Shown: positions 33,401-45,019 of the stretch, piece after piece
Layout: each line of letters starts with the position of its first letter
Position numbering within the stretch: position 1 is the first letter of the stretch
DNA from: Gambelia wislizenii
Lineage: Eukaryota > Chordata > Lepidosauria > Squamata > Crotaphytidae
DNA: 64,000 nucleotides
Direction of reading: 5' to 3'
Assembly: GCA_030847615.1 (NCBI GenBank)
Contig: JAUMIR010000001.1
Span: forward strand, 440,936,687-441,000,686
Notes under the pieces: model-generated
What the model saw: the letters and a program-made list of their open reading frames with translations, nothing else
Told to the model about the DNA's origin: nothing
The model's database searches: none
Made by a program: the position numbers and the translations under genes

Positions 33401-34148
33401 TTTTGAATGTGATTAGCCCATAAACTTGGTCTTGTTTGCCTTATTGTGAATATATGTATGTCAAATGTTTTGAATTATGTTGGGGGAGAAAGATCATGTA
33501 AGGAAGCTCAGGTTAAACTAAAGAACTGTTTTAAATGAGGGGCTTTCGCTCCTATCCATCACAGCAGTAACAGGTTAATTGCTTCTAAGTTACTGCACTT
33601 TACTATTGTCTGAGCCCCTTGCTAAGTGTTCAGGATCTATCTATTTCACCTCACTGCCAAAGTCATTAGTTGCAGCAATATACTTTCTTTTCCAGTTCAC
33701 AAATTGAGATTATAACATTCAGCACATTATATTGTATAGTAGTAATCAAATCACTATTATGTACAAAATGAAGTCTTAATAATATCTTGGGTACATAATT
33801 TATCTGTTCTGCAAATAGAATTCAGAGGAGAAATGTAGGCTTCTCTATTCATTTAAAATAAAAACTTACTTTCAATTATTTCAGATTGTACTTCATTGTG
33901 AATGTGATATGGGGTGGGTGGTGGGTTTTGCAGACTAACAATGCAGAGGAACCTGGGCCATGATCCAGTATTCTATTAACATGCATCCACACTAGTGAAA
34001 TTACTAAATACGTTTTGGTGATTAGTCCATCTCCCAACACAGATAGACTCTCTGTAATACATAGTGTTGTTTGAAGACAATAGGTTGACCCATATTTTGG
34101 GACAGAAACACATTAGAAGTTGTATTACAGTGGTATTACAGGAATGTA
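30435..34148. promoter_or_regulatory. Long non-coding stretch with candidate regulatory blocks
   Basis: No genes or repeats recognised. 30890-31200 (TTAAATTAGGTCTAATG, GAGTAATTGCTTTAGG, TCTAATTGATTTGC) and 33540-33740 (AGGTTAATTGCTTC, GTCATTAGTTGC) are repeat-free and rich in TAATTG/ATTA cores, so are candidate conserved elements. A direct duplication AAGAAAGCTTTTAGTTCT occurs at about 32930-32965. Confidence 0.2.
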
Positions 34149-34150
34149 TA

Positions 34151-34380
34151 CAGTTGTCCCTCTGTATCCACGGATTTGGTATCCACAGATTTAAGTATTC
34201 ATGGCTTGAAAATATTCTTTACAAAATAATAATCCAAAAAAGCAAACCTTGATTTTGCCATCTTATATAAGGGACACCATTTTGCTATGCCATTGCATTT
34301 AATGGGACTTGAGTATTCATGGATTTTGGTATCCACAGGGGTCCTGGAACCAAACCCCAGTGAATATGAAGGGACAACTG
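34151..34380. mobile_element. Tigger/pogo-like MITE, intact termini
   Basis: Begins CAGTTGTCCCTCTGTATCC and ends ATATGAAGGGACAACTG, with TA on each side (34149-34150 and 34381-34382). The words GTATCCACGG, GGTATCCACAG, ATTCATGG and GGGGTCCTGGAACCAAACCCC are spread symmetrically, making most of the element a long imperfect palindrome. 230 bp, non-coding. Best reference copy for the one at 8122-8332. Confidence 0.92.
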
Positions 34381-34607
34381 TATATACTGAGGACATAGCT
34401 AGTACTAGACAATGTGCTACCTACAATTATATATAAAGCAGAAAAAGTAGACATTGCATCTCAGATCTAGGCTGAATTCTGCCAGATCAGATTTGCCTTA
34501 GAAATTATTTGCAACTAGTCAATTCTTTACTATCAAGGAAATGCCCTAGTGGCAGCCATGTTAATCTGTTGCAGCAGTAACAGGAACTAAAAACATCTTA
34601 AAGACTC

Positions 34608-34665
34608 TCTCTCTGGCTTTTCTTCGCAAACGAAGATTCAGGAAGGACTCATCCCGCGCTTTAAC
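34608..34665 (-). repeat. Solo 3' terminus of the APE-type LINE
   Basis: On the minus strand: AAAGCGCGGGATGAGTCC, TTCCTGAATCTTCG, the hairpin TCTTCG-TTTG-CGAAGA, AAAGCCAGAG and (GA)n. Only about 55 bases are present. It is either an extreme 5' truncation or the tail of a SINE that borrowed the LINE 3' end; the preceding 300 bases show no tRNA-like head, favouring truncation. Confidence 0.8.
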
Positions 34666-35034
34666 TTTTTAACAACTGGTTTCCTGTCATGCCATCAGAA
34701 TTTGTGGATTAACTTGTTGATTAACTCATTGTTAATTAACTTGTTCAATTATTAATTCAATATTATTTCTAGTAATCTCCCAACTCATTCCCAATTAATC
34801 TGGTTGCTTCTAGATTCCCCACCTAATTCTGTAGTTAAGAATATGCTTTAGTTAGTTACGTCATTAAAATCTGTTAGATTTTGTTAGGGTGAGTGCATCT
34901 TGTAGCCCTGTTGCCTCAGGAGAAGTAGTATTAAGACTGGATGAACTGCATCATGAGTCTTGGCTATTAGGCAGGTTAATCTTCCTATTTTATTTGGGAA
35001 GACAGGAGGGAGGGAGGAGAAAGAGAACTTTCAT
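34666..35034. other. AT-rich spacer with repeated TTAATTAAC words
   Basis: GATTAACTTGTTGATTAACTC and GTTAATTAACTTGTTC occur within 50 bases (about 34708-34758), giving several overlapping homeodomain-type ATTA sites. No coding frame is supported. Confidence 0.3.
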
Positions 35035-35261
35035 GGCATATTATCAGATGCAGCTAATGAGGTGCCAAAATAATGACAACTGGATGCAAAAGGATGCCAA
35101 TATTCCATGAAGTAAATGGGGCTTTGTTCACTTCCTCTTCATTGCCAGGGAAGCCTTCTGCCAGAACTATAGAAAAGTTCAATGGGGGGTGTTCTTTTGC
35201 CAGCATAAAAATTGATTTTTTTATTCCGGCAAAAGAACATTTAAAGTGGATCATAGAATCC
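35035..35261 (+). mobile_element. Harbinger-type MITE, family D, copy 7 (internally deleted)
   Basis: Left terminus GGCATATTATCAGATGC, right end ATCATAGAATCC. It retains the TCACTTCCTCTTCATTGCC block and the hairpin GTTCTTTTGCCAGCAT...CCGGCAAAAGAAC (about 35199-35237), but lacks roughly 300 bp of the middle found in other copies. The flanks do not match, so target-site evidence has been lost. Confidence 0.7.
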
Positions 35262-36742
35262 AGGTAAGATAGTTGGGTTTGTGAAGCTGATGAACAGCTA
35301 GGTTTGGGACAGTGGGGAGATAAGGAACAGAACGGAAAAGAAGAAAATGAGTCTTGGAATAGAATGGGATGGGGTGGTAAGTGATTTGTTTGCTTATCAG
35401 AAGGCCAGGACCATCCAGGGCTCTTTCAGAATTCTGTATGGAATGTATAGAACAAATGTGTTTGAGGCTTTTCAGTGTGTGTGTGTGCATTGTGCCTCTT
35501 TCAGTAACTTGTCCTGTATTAATTATGTACTTGACTTGTTTCTATGGTATATTGTTGTATAATATACAGTTATTTTATAATATTCTTCTGCCCCTTTCAG
35601 AATGCTCTTTTATGCCAGAAGTCCTCTTACACCTGAAAGACAGTTGTCCTCCCCCCCACCTCCAACATTTATGAAAGGAAAATGTTTGGATTCTTTCTGA
35701 ATCGGTGCATTTTGGCTCCCTTCTGTAACTTTCCCCCTTCTATTGATTATATTCTCAACTCATTGATATTGTATTATATACAAATTTATATATCATTTGG
35801 TGGGGGTTGCAATGAACCCCTTTGCAATTCTTTACTGCATTACTCACACAGTGCTAGGCTCTTTGTTATTTAAGTGAAAGGTTTTCCTGAAACCCATCCC
35901 ATATTTCTTTTTGCCTTGGCTTTCTCCCCCTACAGTTCCCATTAAACTTATTATCCGCCCACCCTCCTCATCCCCTTACCTACCCTCTTTTATTTATACA
36001 ATAAAGCCAAGATGGGTGGAGAGAAGAGTGTGCTTGTTAAGATATCTGGTTTTAAAACTGCAAATGTCACAGGTTGTATTTGGCATCCTGCGTGCAAAAC
36101 CAGTGCTCTGCCACAGATCTTTGCAAACCATACTTCTTGATCAGAAGTATCTACCTATTGCTATACTTGTGGTGGATTCATACCCTCTAAATTCTTCTTA
36201 ATTTTTAACAGCAAACTATTTCAAGAGTGAGTGAAATGTGCGTGTTGGGATGGGGAAGAAAAGAGATACAAATGAATGACAAAGGTCTCTTCCAGGTGGA
36301 CCAATAGATCTGGTAAATGTTGGGCTGTTATGTTTCTGGATTTCACACTTTGTAACACCTCATAATGGTTGTTCCTGCTTCCACATCCAGTCATACCTTA
36401 CATACACTGGCATTTTATCCACTCTTTTTTTTCTCCTGGAGGTAAAGTTAACTGTGGTGTGATTGAGGCTTCCTTTCCTCCCCAACCTTCCCTTCTCTTA
36501 ACTCAACACCTCCCCCCATTCCTCTCCCCTCCCCAGTATCCCTGTTCATGTTCTGACAGGTTTATTTTTTTAAAAAAATATTTGCTATACAAGTAGTACA
36601 AAAGTGGCATAGAGGTAAGTTACTATACCACTTTAGCACTATATTGACAGACAGTTGGAAGGAAAAGAAAAGACCATACTATAAATGCAGTTTAGCACTG
36701 TTTAACATAGTAACCAGAAATATAACAAGGAAAGAAAGTTCA
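35262..36742. other. Non-coding stretch, no feature seen
   Basis: Contains a short TG run (35478-35488), C-rich tracts near 35650 and 36500 and a T-rich tract at 36425. The small open frames lack motifs. No repeats recognised. Confidence 0.4.
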
Positions 36743-37306
36743 GGACTTTTATCAGACCAGGCAAATATGGCATCATAAGGATGCCTAATGGTTGTGAAAG
36801 GGTGCACATACCATACAAGGTTGTCCTTTCATGATCATAGATTGTTAAAAAGCTGTTCTTTTTTACTGACGGCCGTGATGCTTGGTTGCCAACATTGCCG
36901 GCATTTGAAATTGCGCACCATTGTGCTCATGTGCGTACAGCATCCATCAATGGGCAAACACTTCCGCGTGAGATCAGGACAGCCTGGTAGGGGAAGCTCT
37001 TTATATGACACCCCTCCAGTACTTGGGACTTTGTGAGTGTGTTTCTGTGCTTGTGTGTACTTTTTGTGATTTTTTGATGTATTTTTGAATTTCTAGCACT
37101 TGTGTCTTCTTGCAAGAGTCCTGGAGATTTGGAACCTGGAAGTAAATGGAGCTCTATTCATGCTCCATTCGTGCTCTGTTACTGCTGGGGATGCTTCTTT
37201 TATGCTGTTCAAGGTAAGTCTGGTGTGTGCGGTTCTTTACATGCATAAAAAAATTTTAAAATATGCCAGCAAAAGAACTTTTATGGAGGGTGGTATGGTA
37301 AAGTCC
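36743..37306 (+). mobile_element. Harbinger-type MITE, family D, copy 3
   Basis: Left terminus GGACTTTTATCAGACC; right terminus ATGGTAAAGTCC. Flanked by TCA at 36740-36742 and 37307-37309, a TNA-type 3-bp duplication. Contains AAAGGGTGCACATACC, the GTGAGATCAGGACAGCC block, TTTTTGAATTTC and the subterminal ATGC-AAAAGAAC arm. 564 bp, non-coding. Confidence 0.85.
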
Positions 37307-37309
37307 TCA

Positions 37310-40077
37310 GAGTAAAACTTCAGTACCAAAGTTCATCCCCCTTTGTTCAACACATCTTCAGCAGGACTGTTCCGACTGAACCAAGACACTGGATAAAGAC
37401 ATAGGACTAGGAGGGAAATCACCACTTCCCCTGGGTTTAAAAATTTGCAGCTAGTCCTAGAAATTCATGAGAAATCAACTGAGACAGGATTTTTTTTAAA
37501 ATCTCATTAAATACAGGAAGAACATGCACCAAATCCTAAGAATTTTAGCCAGTCTGGATGAGCACAAGTTGAACTGAGGAGGTTGTAAGATGAGACCCAT
37601 GCTTTGAGACAGCCTTCCCCAACATGCTGCACTCTCAGCATTCCCAGGCAACAATCAGATTATGTGCTTTGTATTCTATGGGGGGGGGGGTTCCAGGTTG
37701 GAGGAAGGCACCTTTAAAAGGACAAAAAGAGCCCATTTGAAGGATCCTGTGACAAAATGTGCTTCCCTATGGTCAACAGAGACAACCTCAATGCCATTCT
37801 CTGTAAATCCTGTGCTCTAGCCCCATACTAACATTTTAATTGACAAGTTAATTAACTAATTAGATGATTTCAAGTATTAGCCTTTATGCTAGTGAGTAAA
37901 TTTTCCAATATCTAACAGTTAATATTATCAAATTAATTTTCCAAACTAATGATATAAGTTTGGCCCACTACAGCAGTTAAATTACTCAACTATGCTAAGG
38001 TGATTTTGTTACCAATTCTCAATAGTCACCATGATTATTTTTAAACTCTAGTCTATTTGAGCTTTTCACAGATTGTACTCTTTGCATTTTATTCCGAATG
38101 TACCCGATTTTAAATTATTTTCACATCTGTACATTCATGTTTCAAATGGACCTATTGAAATGGATCCACATTTGTGAAAGCCTATAGCATACTACATTTG
38201 TTAGTCTTTAAGATGCTGAAAGTCTCTGCCATATTTAGAGTTAGCTTATGCTTTCCTCAAAATGGGAAACATGCTGCTTTCAAGGGGAAGATCTAGCAAA
38301 TGGCCAAATCTCTTAAGTTGTTTACCAGATTTACAATATTTCATTTTAAAAGATTGTTGTTTTTTAAAATGTTTGTGGCTGGGGAAAAATAAATAAGTAA
38401 ATGTGAAGTTCAAAACACTGGCACAATGAAAATTATTTCAGGACTTCAGTTAAAAACTGAAATAATTTCAAGATATTAGCAAAAAAAAATGGAACGATAT
38501 CAGTATAGGAGTGTCAGCTTCAAAGTTGTAAAATAGTTCTCACATTCAAAACCGAAAGAGAGTGGCTTTATAAGTACTAACATTCTTTTTTGCCACATAT
38601 AGTGTCTCCTGATTTTTTATAGTCACTTTTGTAAATTTACCATACATATATGCTGAAAAAAAGCAGAAGATATACCCACTCACCATGGTTCAATGGAACT
38701 GTGTTACTTGCTAGATATTATCAGATGTCTGAAAGATATAAAGGGTAGTAACTCTTTTCTCCAGCCCTGTGCATTCTTTCAGTCTCATGGCATTTATAGT
38801 CTGTGAGCTTGCCCTACTGGCCTCAACTGCAAAGGCATTCTTTTGATTGGTCATTCACAGTTCTCCTTCTATTGGTCATTGTCCAGTTAATAAGGCCTCA
38901 AGAGGCAGCAGTTATCTATTGAATGCACCAGTTACCTGGCTTATCTAGTCCTGCTGTGAATAAAGCAAAAATGAACTGGCTGCTTTGTCCTGGAGCAGAG
39001 AAGTTTGTCAGAGTATTCATCTGTCTCAAGAATACCTACATTTGAATGTATTTGCCTTGAAAGGTTTCTTAATTCTTTGCATTGCTGGTAAATCTACTCA
39101 TGTTTTGTGTTACTTCCTTGATTTAAAATCAACAGATTGAACAATCACCACAGACCACTACAATATGTGCATAGAACACACACATGTGCACGTGTGTCTG
39201 TGCGTGCACACATACACCACATGCACGTGCACACACAGGCAGAGTACAAATCCTAAAAGTTGCACAGAACATTTCATGACATAAAAAGCAGGAAACCTGC
39301 TGTATGTCAGAGTTCCATGTATGTATCAATGTTCTCTGAAAATTCCAGTTATGCTGCCGATGAGAAGGAAAGGACATATGGGTAGCAATGATAGTTGGGT
39401 TGATAGTGGTGGGAGAGATGTTATGTACATGTGTTGGGGCCAGCCATCTGGCAATTCCTTGAAACTCTCTCTGTGGCATATCTCCTGGGTGGCCATGAAT
39501 GTAAACCTTTTGACAAAAGTGACCTGGATTGGTCAATTTACTTGATGAGCTGTATTTTTCCCAGTGGTCTCATACCCCTTACTGTAAGCAGCCAGTCTGC
39601 TGGTATCTGTTATGTTTGATTTCCTTTTGTGTTCTTATCTCTCACAAACCAATATAATGAAAGGGGCTGCCATATCTTTCCCCTTGATCTGTCCTGGCAC
39701 ACATCAGCATTCCTGCCCAATCCATTTCCAATTGGTTTTCTTTCAAGTCTTCATTTTTATAGTCACACTGGGGACTTGTCAACTATCCAGTGATCCAACT
39801 CTCTAAACGATTTGGTGTCTCTTTTCTATTACAGCAGTAATTCCTTGTGTTATAGGCTGGATGATATATTTTGTGTACAGTATACTTTGGAAAATTTAAG
39901 GCTCTGAAGCCTGTATATTGGAAGATAAGAAGTATCTAGTGTTTTCATAGAGTAAACAGCATATAATGAAGACAGTTCTAGACATTCAGCCATTTAACTT
40001 AAAATATAAGATAAAGTAAGGTAGATATAGAAGAATCTAGGTGAGAGGAAAAAATGGAAAACTGATACAAGTGTACT
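37310..40077. other. Non-coding stretch with an ATTA-rich block and LTR-like module
   Basis: 37830-38010 is strikingly rich in homeodomain-type cores (GTTAATTAACTAATTAGATG near 37846). 38860-38965 contains two CCAAT-type boxes (GATTGGTCATT, TATTGGTCATT) followed 80 bases later by GAATAAAGC, an order seen in LTR promoters and tails, but no LTR ends were found. 39170-39240 is a purine-pyrimidine alternating CA/TG/CG tract. No genes. Confidence 0.25.
39172..39238. repeat. Alternating purine-pyrimidine tract
   Basis: ACACACACATGTGCACGTGT, then GCGTGCACACATACACC, then CATGCACGTGCACACACAGG: about 65 bases nearly all alternating R-Y including CG steps, the classic Z-DNA-prone composition. Derived from a decayed (CA)n repeat. 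Confidence 0.75.
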
Positions 40078-40186
40078 TAATTGGTACAAAATCCAAAATC
40101 TGCAAAAAATGATACCTTTATTGGCTGACCAAATACAAAATACATGATGCAAGCTTTCAAAGCTCTACTGGCATCTTCATCAGGCA
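40078..40186 (-). mobile_element. Penelope-like element remnant (terminal region)
   Basis: On the minus strand: CCTGATGAAGATGCCAGTAG, AGCTTTGAAAGCTTGC, then GTATTTGGTCAGCCAATAAA GGTATCA, TTTTGCAGATTTTGG. The combination CTGATGA ... GAAAGCTTGC ... (T/A)GG(T)C-CCAATAAAGGTATC is the recurrent terminal sequence I associate with vertebrate Penelope-like elements. The (AAAG)n run abuts it. A partner segment with TGGATTTTGGATTTTG and CTGACCAACACGGATACC lies at 40418-40485 in the opposite orientation. Confidence 0.5.
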
Positions 40187-40187
40187 A

Positions 40188-40235
<48 letters not shown>

Positions 40236-40239
40236 AAAG
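40187..40239. repeat. (AAAG)n microsatellite
   Basis: About thirteen AAAG units, a pure polypurine tract, grown directly at the end of the Penelope-like remnant. Confidence 0.95.
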
Positions 40240-40414
40240 TGATGATGCTGGAGTCTCACGCCTACATGCTGTTTCAGATGTTACTTGTGTAGTTATTCAG
40301 GTGAGGGATCTCATGCAGGCAGAGGCCACTCCTACTTTCTGGCTATGTGGAGTTGAGGCAAAAGACAGCAAAAATTTAAATCCTTTTGCGGCAGTGAGGC
40401 AATCTAGGCAAAAC

Positions 40415-40500
40415 TATTGCTTTTTTGTGGATTTTGGATTTTGTTTTGCTGCCTGACCAACACGGATACCCTGGATATGTTTCCTTAATTGGTACAAGAG
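40415..40500 (+). mobile_element. Penelope-like 3' segment, inverted partner
   Basis: GTGGATTTTGGATTTTG (40425-40441) is the inverse of 40085-40105, and CTGACCAACACGGATACC resembles the AGACTAACACGGCTAT word at 62625. Together with 40078-40186 it forms a head-to-head pair, a common outcome for Penelope-like insertions. Confidence 0.4.
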
Positions 40501-41213
40501 TTCAGAATCATGCTGAGGCATGCATGACACCATCATGTGATGGCAGGAGCCAGAATAACAGTTGCCAGTAAAGACCACAGATTGGTAACCTGTCATAAGA
40601 CCAGTTAAACTCTTATGTGATTGGGTGAGTAGTGGCCTTGTACAAGAAACTAATAAAATCTCATTTCCAACTGCATAACCTCCTCTTTTGATATATAAGA
40701 ATGTACAGAGATGCCTGTGGAAATGTGTGGCATTTCTCCACAGATGCCTGTGTAGAGATGTATAGTTCTTCAGCAGATGATATTGTATTGTATCCCTTAG
40801 TGAGCTAAGTTATATTATGTAAGATGTAGAATTCCTTACAAGTAAAAGCCAGTCTAAAATGTCAAAGTTATGTGCCCAGATGGAGAATCTGTTCCTCTCT
40901 CCAGGGGAGTGTATATGTATATATGTACCAATTTGTTTGCATTAATAATAAAAAAAAAAAAACCTAAAAGATTACTAAGTTGTCTGCTTGTTATCCCATG
41001 TTAAATATCCTGAAATGCCAATGGTTAAGATTACTTAAGGGGAGTATTGAAGCTAATCTATCTGGATAAAACCATTGTTCACAAATTGAAAGCCTGGGTA
41101 ACCAGAAGGTAACTAGAGGTAACTCCATATAGATATGGGTTAGTTGACAAATGGCAAAGAATCCTCAATCCTTCAGATAAACAAGGCAGAGTGTTTCATT
41201 TGGCCCTCCATGG
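40501..41213. other. Non-coding stretch, no clear feature
   Basis: Contains AATAAAAT near 40651 and a poly(A) run near 40952 after ATTAATAATAAA, consistent with an old retroelement tail. A small duplication of CACAGATGCCTGTG occurs near 40705-40755. Nothing codes. Confidence 0.3.
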
Positions 41214-41330
41214 CTGCATCTGCACTGCAGAAATAATGGAGTTTGACACCGCTTTAAATGCCAGGGTCAGTGCTATGGCATCTGGGGATTTGTAGTTTGT
41301 TGTGGCACCAGAGCTCTGAGAAGGCTACTA
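41214..41330 (+). repeat. MITE-B/C family fragment
   Basis: GGCTGCATCTGCACTGCAG, AAATAATGGAGTTTGACACC and GGGGATTTGTAGTTTG follow the order of MITE C (12017-12230). The right half is absent; CR1 sequence begins immediately after. Confidence 0.7.
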
Positions 41331-42832
41331 TATTACAGACAAGAATACCTGGCTACACTAAATGAATTTGATCTCCAGGGTCAGATGAACTACATCCAAA
41401 GGTATTAAAAGAACTGGCAGAAGTAATCTCAGAACCACTGTCAATAGTTTTTTAGAATTCCTGGAGAACAGGAGAGGTCCTAGCATACTGGAGGAAGGCA
41501 AATGTTGCCCCCATCTTTAAAAGGGGGGGGAGAGGACTGAAATAATTACCATCCAGTCAATACCAGGAATTATTCTAGCGCAGATCATTAAACAGACATT
41601 GTGTAAGCACTTAAAAAGGGATGCTGTGATCACTAAAGGTCAACATGAGTTTCTCAAAAACAAGTCATGCCAAACTAATCTTATCTCTCTCCTTTTTTTA
41701 TAGAATCACAAGCTTGGTAGATAAAGGGAATGCTGTGGATGCAGCATACCTTGATTTCAGTAAGGCCTTTGACAAGGTCCCCCATGATATTCTTGCAAAC
41801 AAGCTAGTAAAATGTAGGCTAGACAATGTGACTATTAAGTGGATTTGTAATTGGTTGACCAACCGCACCCAAAGGCTCCTCTTCATCCTTGAGACAAGTG
41901 ACTAGTGGGGTGCCACAAGGTTCTGTCCTGGACCCAGTGCTATTCAACATCTTTATCAATGACTTGAATGATGGAATAGAGGGTATGCTTATCAAGTTTG
42001 CTGATGACACTGAATTAGGAGGGGTAGCTAATACCCCAGAGGACAGGTACAGAATTCAAAATGACTTTAACAAGATTAGAAAGCTGGGCCAAAAATAACA
42101 AAATGAATTTCAACAGGGAGAAATATAGAGTACTTATACCTACACAGAAAAAATGAAATGCATTTTTTTTCATTTGGGTGACACCTGGCTTGATATCAAT
42201 GCATGCGAAAAGGATCTAGGAGTCTTAGTGGACCACACACTGAGTCAGTAGTGTGATGTGGCAGCCAGAAAAGCCAATGTGATTCTGTGCTGCATCAATA
42301 GGAATATAGTGTCTAGATCAAGGGAAGTAATAGTGCCACTCTATTCTACTTTGGCTAGACCTCACCTGGAATACTGTGTCCAATTCTCAGCACCAAATTC
42401 AAGAAGGATGTTGACAAGCTGGAGTGTGTCTAGAGGAGGTAACCAGAATAGTGAAAGGTCTGGAAACCATGCCTATGAGGAGCAGCTTAGGGAACTGGGT
42501 ATGTTTAGCTTGGGGAGGAGAAGGTTAAGGGGTGACATGATAGCCATGTTTAAACATTTGAAGGGGTGTCATATTGAGGATGGTACAAGCTTGTTTTCTT
42601 TTGCTCCAAAGACTAGGACACAGATTCATACCATAGGAAAAGAGCTGTTCGACAGTGGAACACACTGCCTCAGAGTGTGGTGCAGTCTCCATCTTTGTTG
42701 GGGTTTAAACAGAGGCTAGATGGTCATCTGTCAGGTGTGCTTTGATTGTGTATTCCTGCCTGGCAGGGGGTTGGACTGGATGCCCCTTGTAGTCTCTTCC
42801 AACTCTATGAGTCTATGATCCTATGACTTGGC
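41331..42832 (+). mobile_element. CR1 LINE, 5'-truncated, best copy in the window
   Basis: Runs from within the RT fingers (AGATGAACTACATCC...GGTATTAAAAGAACTGGC) through motifs A, B and C, the 3' part of the ORF and a 3' UTR ending CTTCCAACTCTATGAGTCTA at 42825. About 1.5 kb, the usual size of a truncated CR1 insertion. Stops and frameshifts inactivate it. Provides the reference for the copies at 235-1475 and 3312-3530. Confidence 0.9.
41645..42719 (+). pseudogene. CR1 reverse transcriptase pseudogene
   Basis: Read across frames: AYLDFSKAFDKVPHDIL (motif A with its catalytic Asp), SGVPQGSVLDPVLFNIFINDL (motif B), LIKFADDTELGG (motif C, FADD), VANTPEDR, then AARKANVILCCINRN, ARPHLEYCVQFSAP and LRELGMFSLGRRRLRGDMIAMFKHLKG near the C-terminus. 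At least three frame changes (about 41905, 42098, 42410) break it. All catalytic motifs are still recognisable, so it decayed by point changes and small indels, unlike LINE copy 1 below 25 kb. Confidence 0.88.
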
Positions 42833-42959
42833 TTGAGAAAAATGAGGAAAGATTTCTAATTAGAATTGCCTGGCCATAGAACATGTTGCCCATTTCACTT
42901 TGTGTGAAAGTGCCAGAAGTGCCATTCTGAACAAATGCGGGACTGGCTTGACTTGGTAG

Positions 42960-43440
42960 AAAGTCGTGTACTGCTCCAGTTTTGGAAACAATGCGGAGAA
43001 TGGACATCTCTCTCCAGAACTCCACAAGAACTGTTAAGGCTTTTATGTTACTGTACTCATTCTTACAGACATCAGATCTAGTCATTGGGACACATGCCCT
43101 AGTTACATCCTATTTGGATTACTACAATATGCTGTATGTGCTATACAGTAACGTGTTGTATCACCTTTGAAGAAATTCAACACCTTTGTTTGGAAACTTC
43201 AATTAGACCAAAGAGTTGCAGCTAGATTCTTAACTAATGCTGGCTACAGAGAACACACAACTCTCTTGTTGAAACAGCTGCTGGTTGCTGGTCTCTTTTC
43301 TAGCTGCTGGTCTCTTTTCTGGACACTATTCAAAGTGCTGGTTATTACCCATAGCACTATACAGCTCAGATCCAGGTAAGCCGAAAGACTGCATTCCCTC
43401 ATATTATCCCACGTTTTAAAAGATATTCTCGGGAGGCCGT
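42960..43440 (+). pseudogene. L2-type LINE reverse transcriptase fragment
   Basis: Readable pieces are HALVTSYLDYYNMLYVL (43095-43145), matching the conserved 'tSrLDYCNsLl' word of L2/jockey-like RTs, and RVAARFLTNAGYREHTT followed by LLLKQL (43207-43295), matching the downstream 'AAR-lt----reHitp-L--L' word. Frames are shifted between the two. A 15-base duplication (GCTGGTCTCTTTTCT) follows at about 43290-43320. Old, dead fragment. Confidence 0.65.
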
Positions 43441-45015
43441 TCTCAGTGGCATACCTAGCATATTTGACACCCAGTATGGATCACTTCTTAACACTTTCAT
43501 CCTCTCTACAACAAAATTATTTTCAGTATATCATAACCATGAAATGAAATAAATAATAATAACCAGAAAGAAAACAGAGAGAGTGAAAATTCCATTTTAT
43601 TGAACCCAGAGTCTTTTTAAGACCCACAGTCAACATCTGCCTTTCTCTAATGAAGTTTTATCTGTCTATGCATCTGTCTCCTTCCCATCTGGGAGCATCC
43701 AGTTCAGCTCTCAAGAAGCCTGGGGAAATATAAAAATGAAATAGAACTGAGATTTTTGTGGAACCCCTGAATGATTGCCATGTCTTTGTACTGTGTGCTG
43801 GTATGCTTATAGCTCTGTAAAACACACACACACCTCTGCTCCATCCAAAGACCAGGATTCTCCACCCTAAAAATATCGAAATGGCAACTTTTGGCAACTC
43901 TTACCCAGGATGCTGGGATAGCAAAAGCAAGCTCTTTCCCCCCGAGACTACAAGTCTTTTTATCTAGTCACTCTCTTCTTCCAGATGGGCTACAGACTTA
44001 CTTTTAAAAAATGAAATCTTAGAATCTGGGCCACCTAATAATCCAAATGGGTACCAGGTAGAATGCCTAGACTCTAGATTTCATTTGGCCAGTCCAGTCA
44101 CATGGGAACCCTATATTATGAACCTTGGATAGCATCCTCCCAACTCTTGAAACTCTTCACTGGACTCACCATTCTGCTAGGAAGAAAAGATCCTAAAGAA
44201 GGAAAATTATAACACACATTTGATGACAAATGAAAAGGAAAAAGGGAGTGGTATCTACATTTATGACTGATTTCTATTTTAGCATGAGCTTTTGTGGATA
44301 TCAATTCACTTCCTCACTCACTACATCTGAGGATGGATTGATAACCACAAATGCTTGGGCTTAAATAGAAATAAGTTAATTTTAAAGTGGCTGCTAGATT
44401 CCTTTTTTGTTCTCCCTCTCCCTTTTTCCTTACACTGCATAGACCAGCGGGACTACTTCTGTGAGTGGGAACTGTTGGGAAATGCTTCCCAACCAAGCAT
44501 TCTCTATAACCCCCTTCACCCATTTGCTATTAGAGCAATGGGACTTTAGACAGTAAGTTTCCTGCATGCCTCTACCCTGTCCATGCTGTCTCTAGAACTT
44601 TCTGCATTTGCTCAATCACCGTTGTGGGGATGTTTCTAAGCAAGCACACCATGTGACCAGAGGACCTTCCAGGTGTGTTTGCAAGCACATCCAAGACTCC
44701 TTCCTCTCTTTTCCTCCTCCCTAAAGATGGTGAGTGCAGGCTCTGCTGAGCTGCTCCTCTTCTTGAACCTTTCCTGTAGTTATCCAGGGCTTAGGCACTG
44801 CATGTATGTATGTTTGAATGTACCATTCAATGCAATTAGTGAAGTTTTTGGCTATGAAATGTGCATACTGCCTGTTTGCTTTACTTTGCTAAAACTAGTT
44901 TCAGAGAGACCCAAGAGGTTCAGCGCTTCCACTTGTGAACTCTGCTAAAGGAGACTGAATCTTAATTGAACTAGACTTCATCTTTCCCCCCAAAAAAGGG
45001 CTAACTTCCTGGAAA
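43441..45015. other. Non-coding stretch, no feature seen
   Basis: No termini, SINE words or coding motifs recognised. Short CA run at 43822-43832. Confidence 0.4.
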
Positions 45016-45019
45016 TCTA

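Noticed and set aside
39129..39536. 135-codon minus-strand frame rich in Cys/His/Val
   Set aside because: The Cys/His/Val-rich part is the translation of the alternating CA/TG tract, not a zinc-finger protein.
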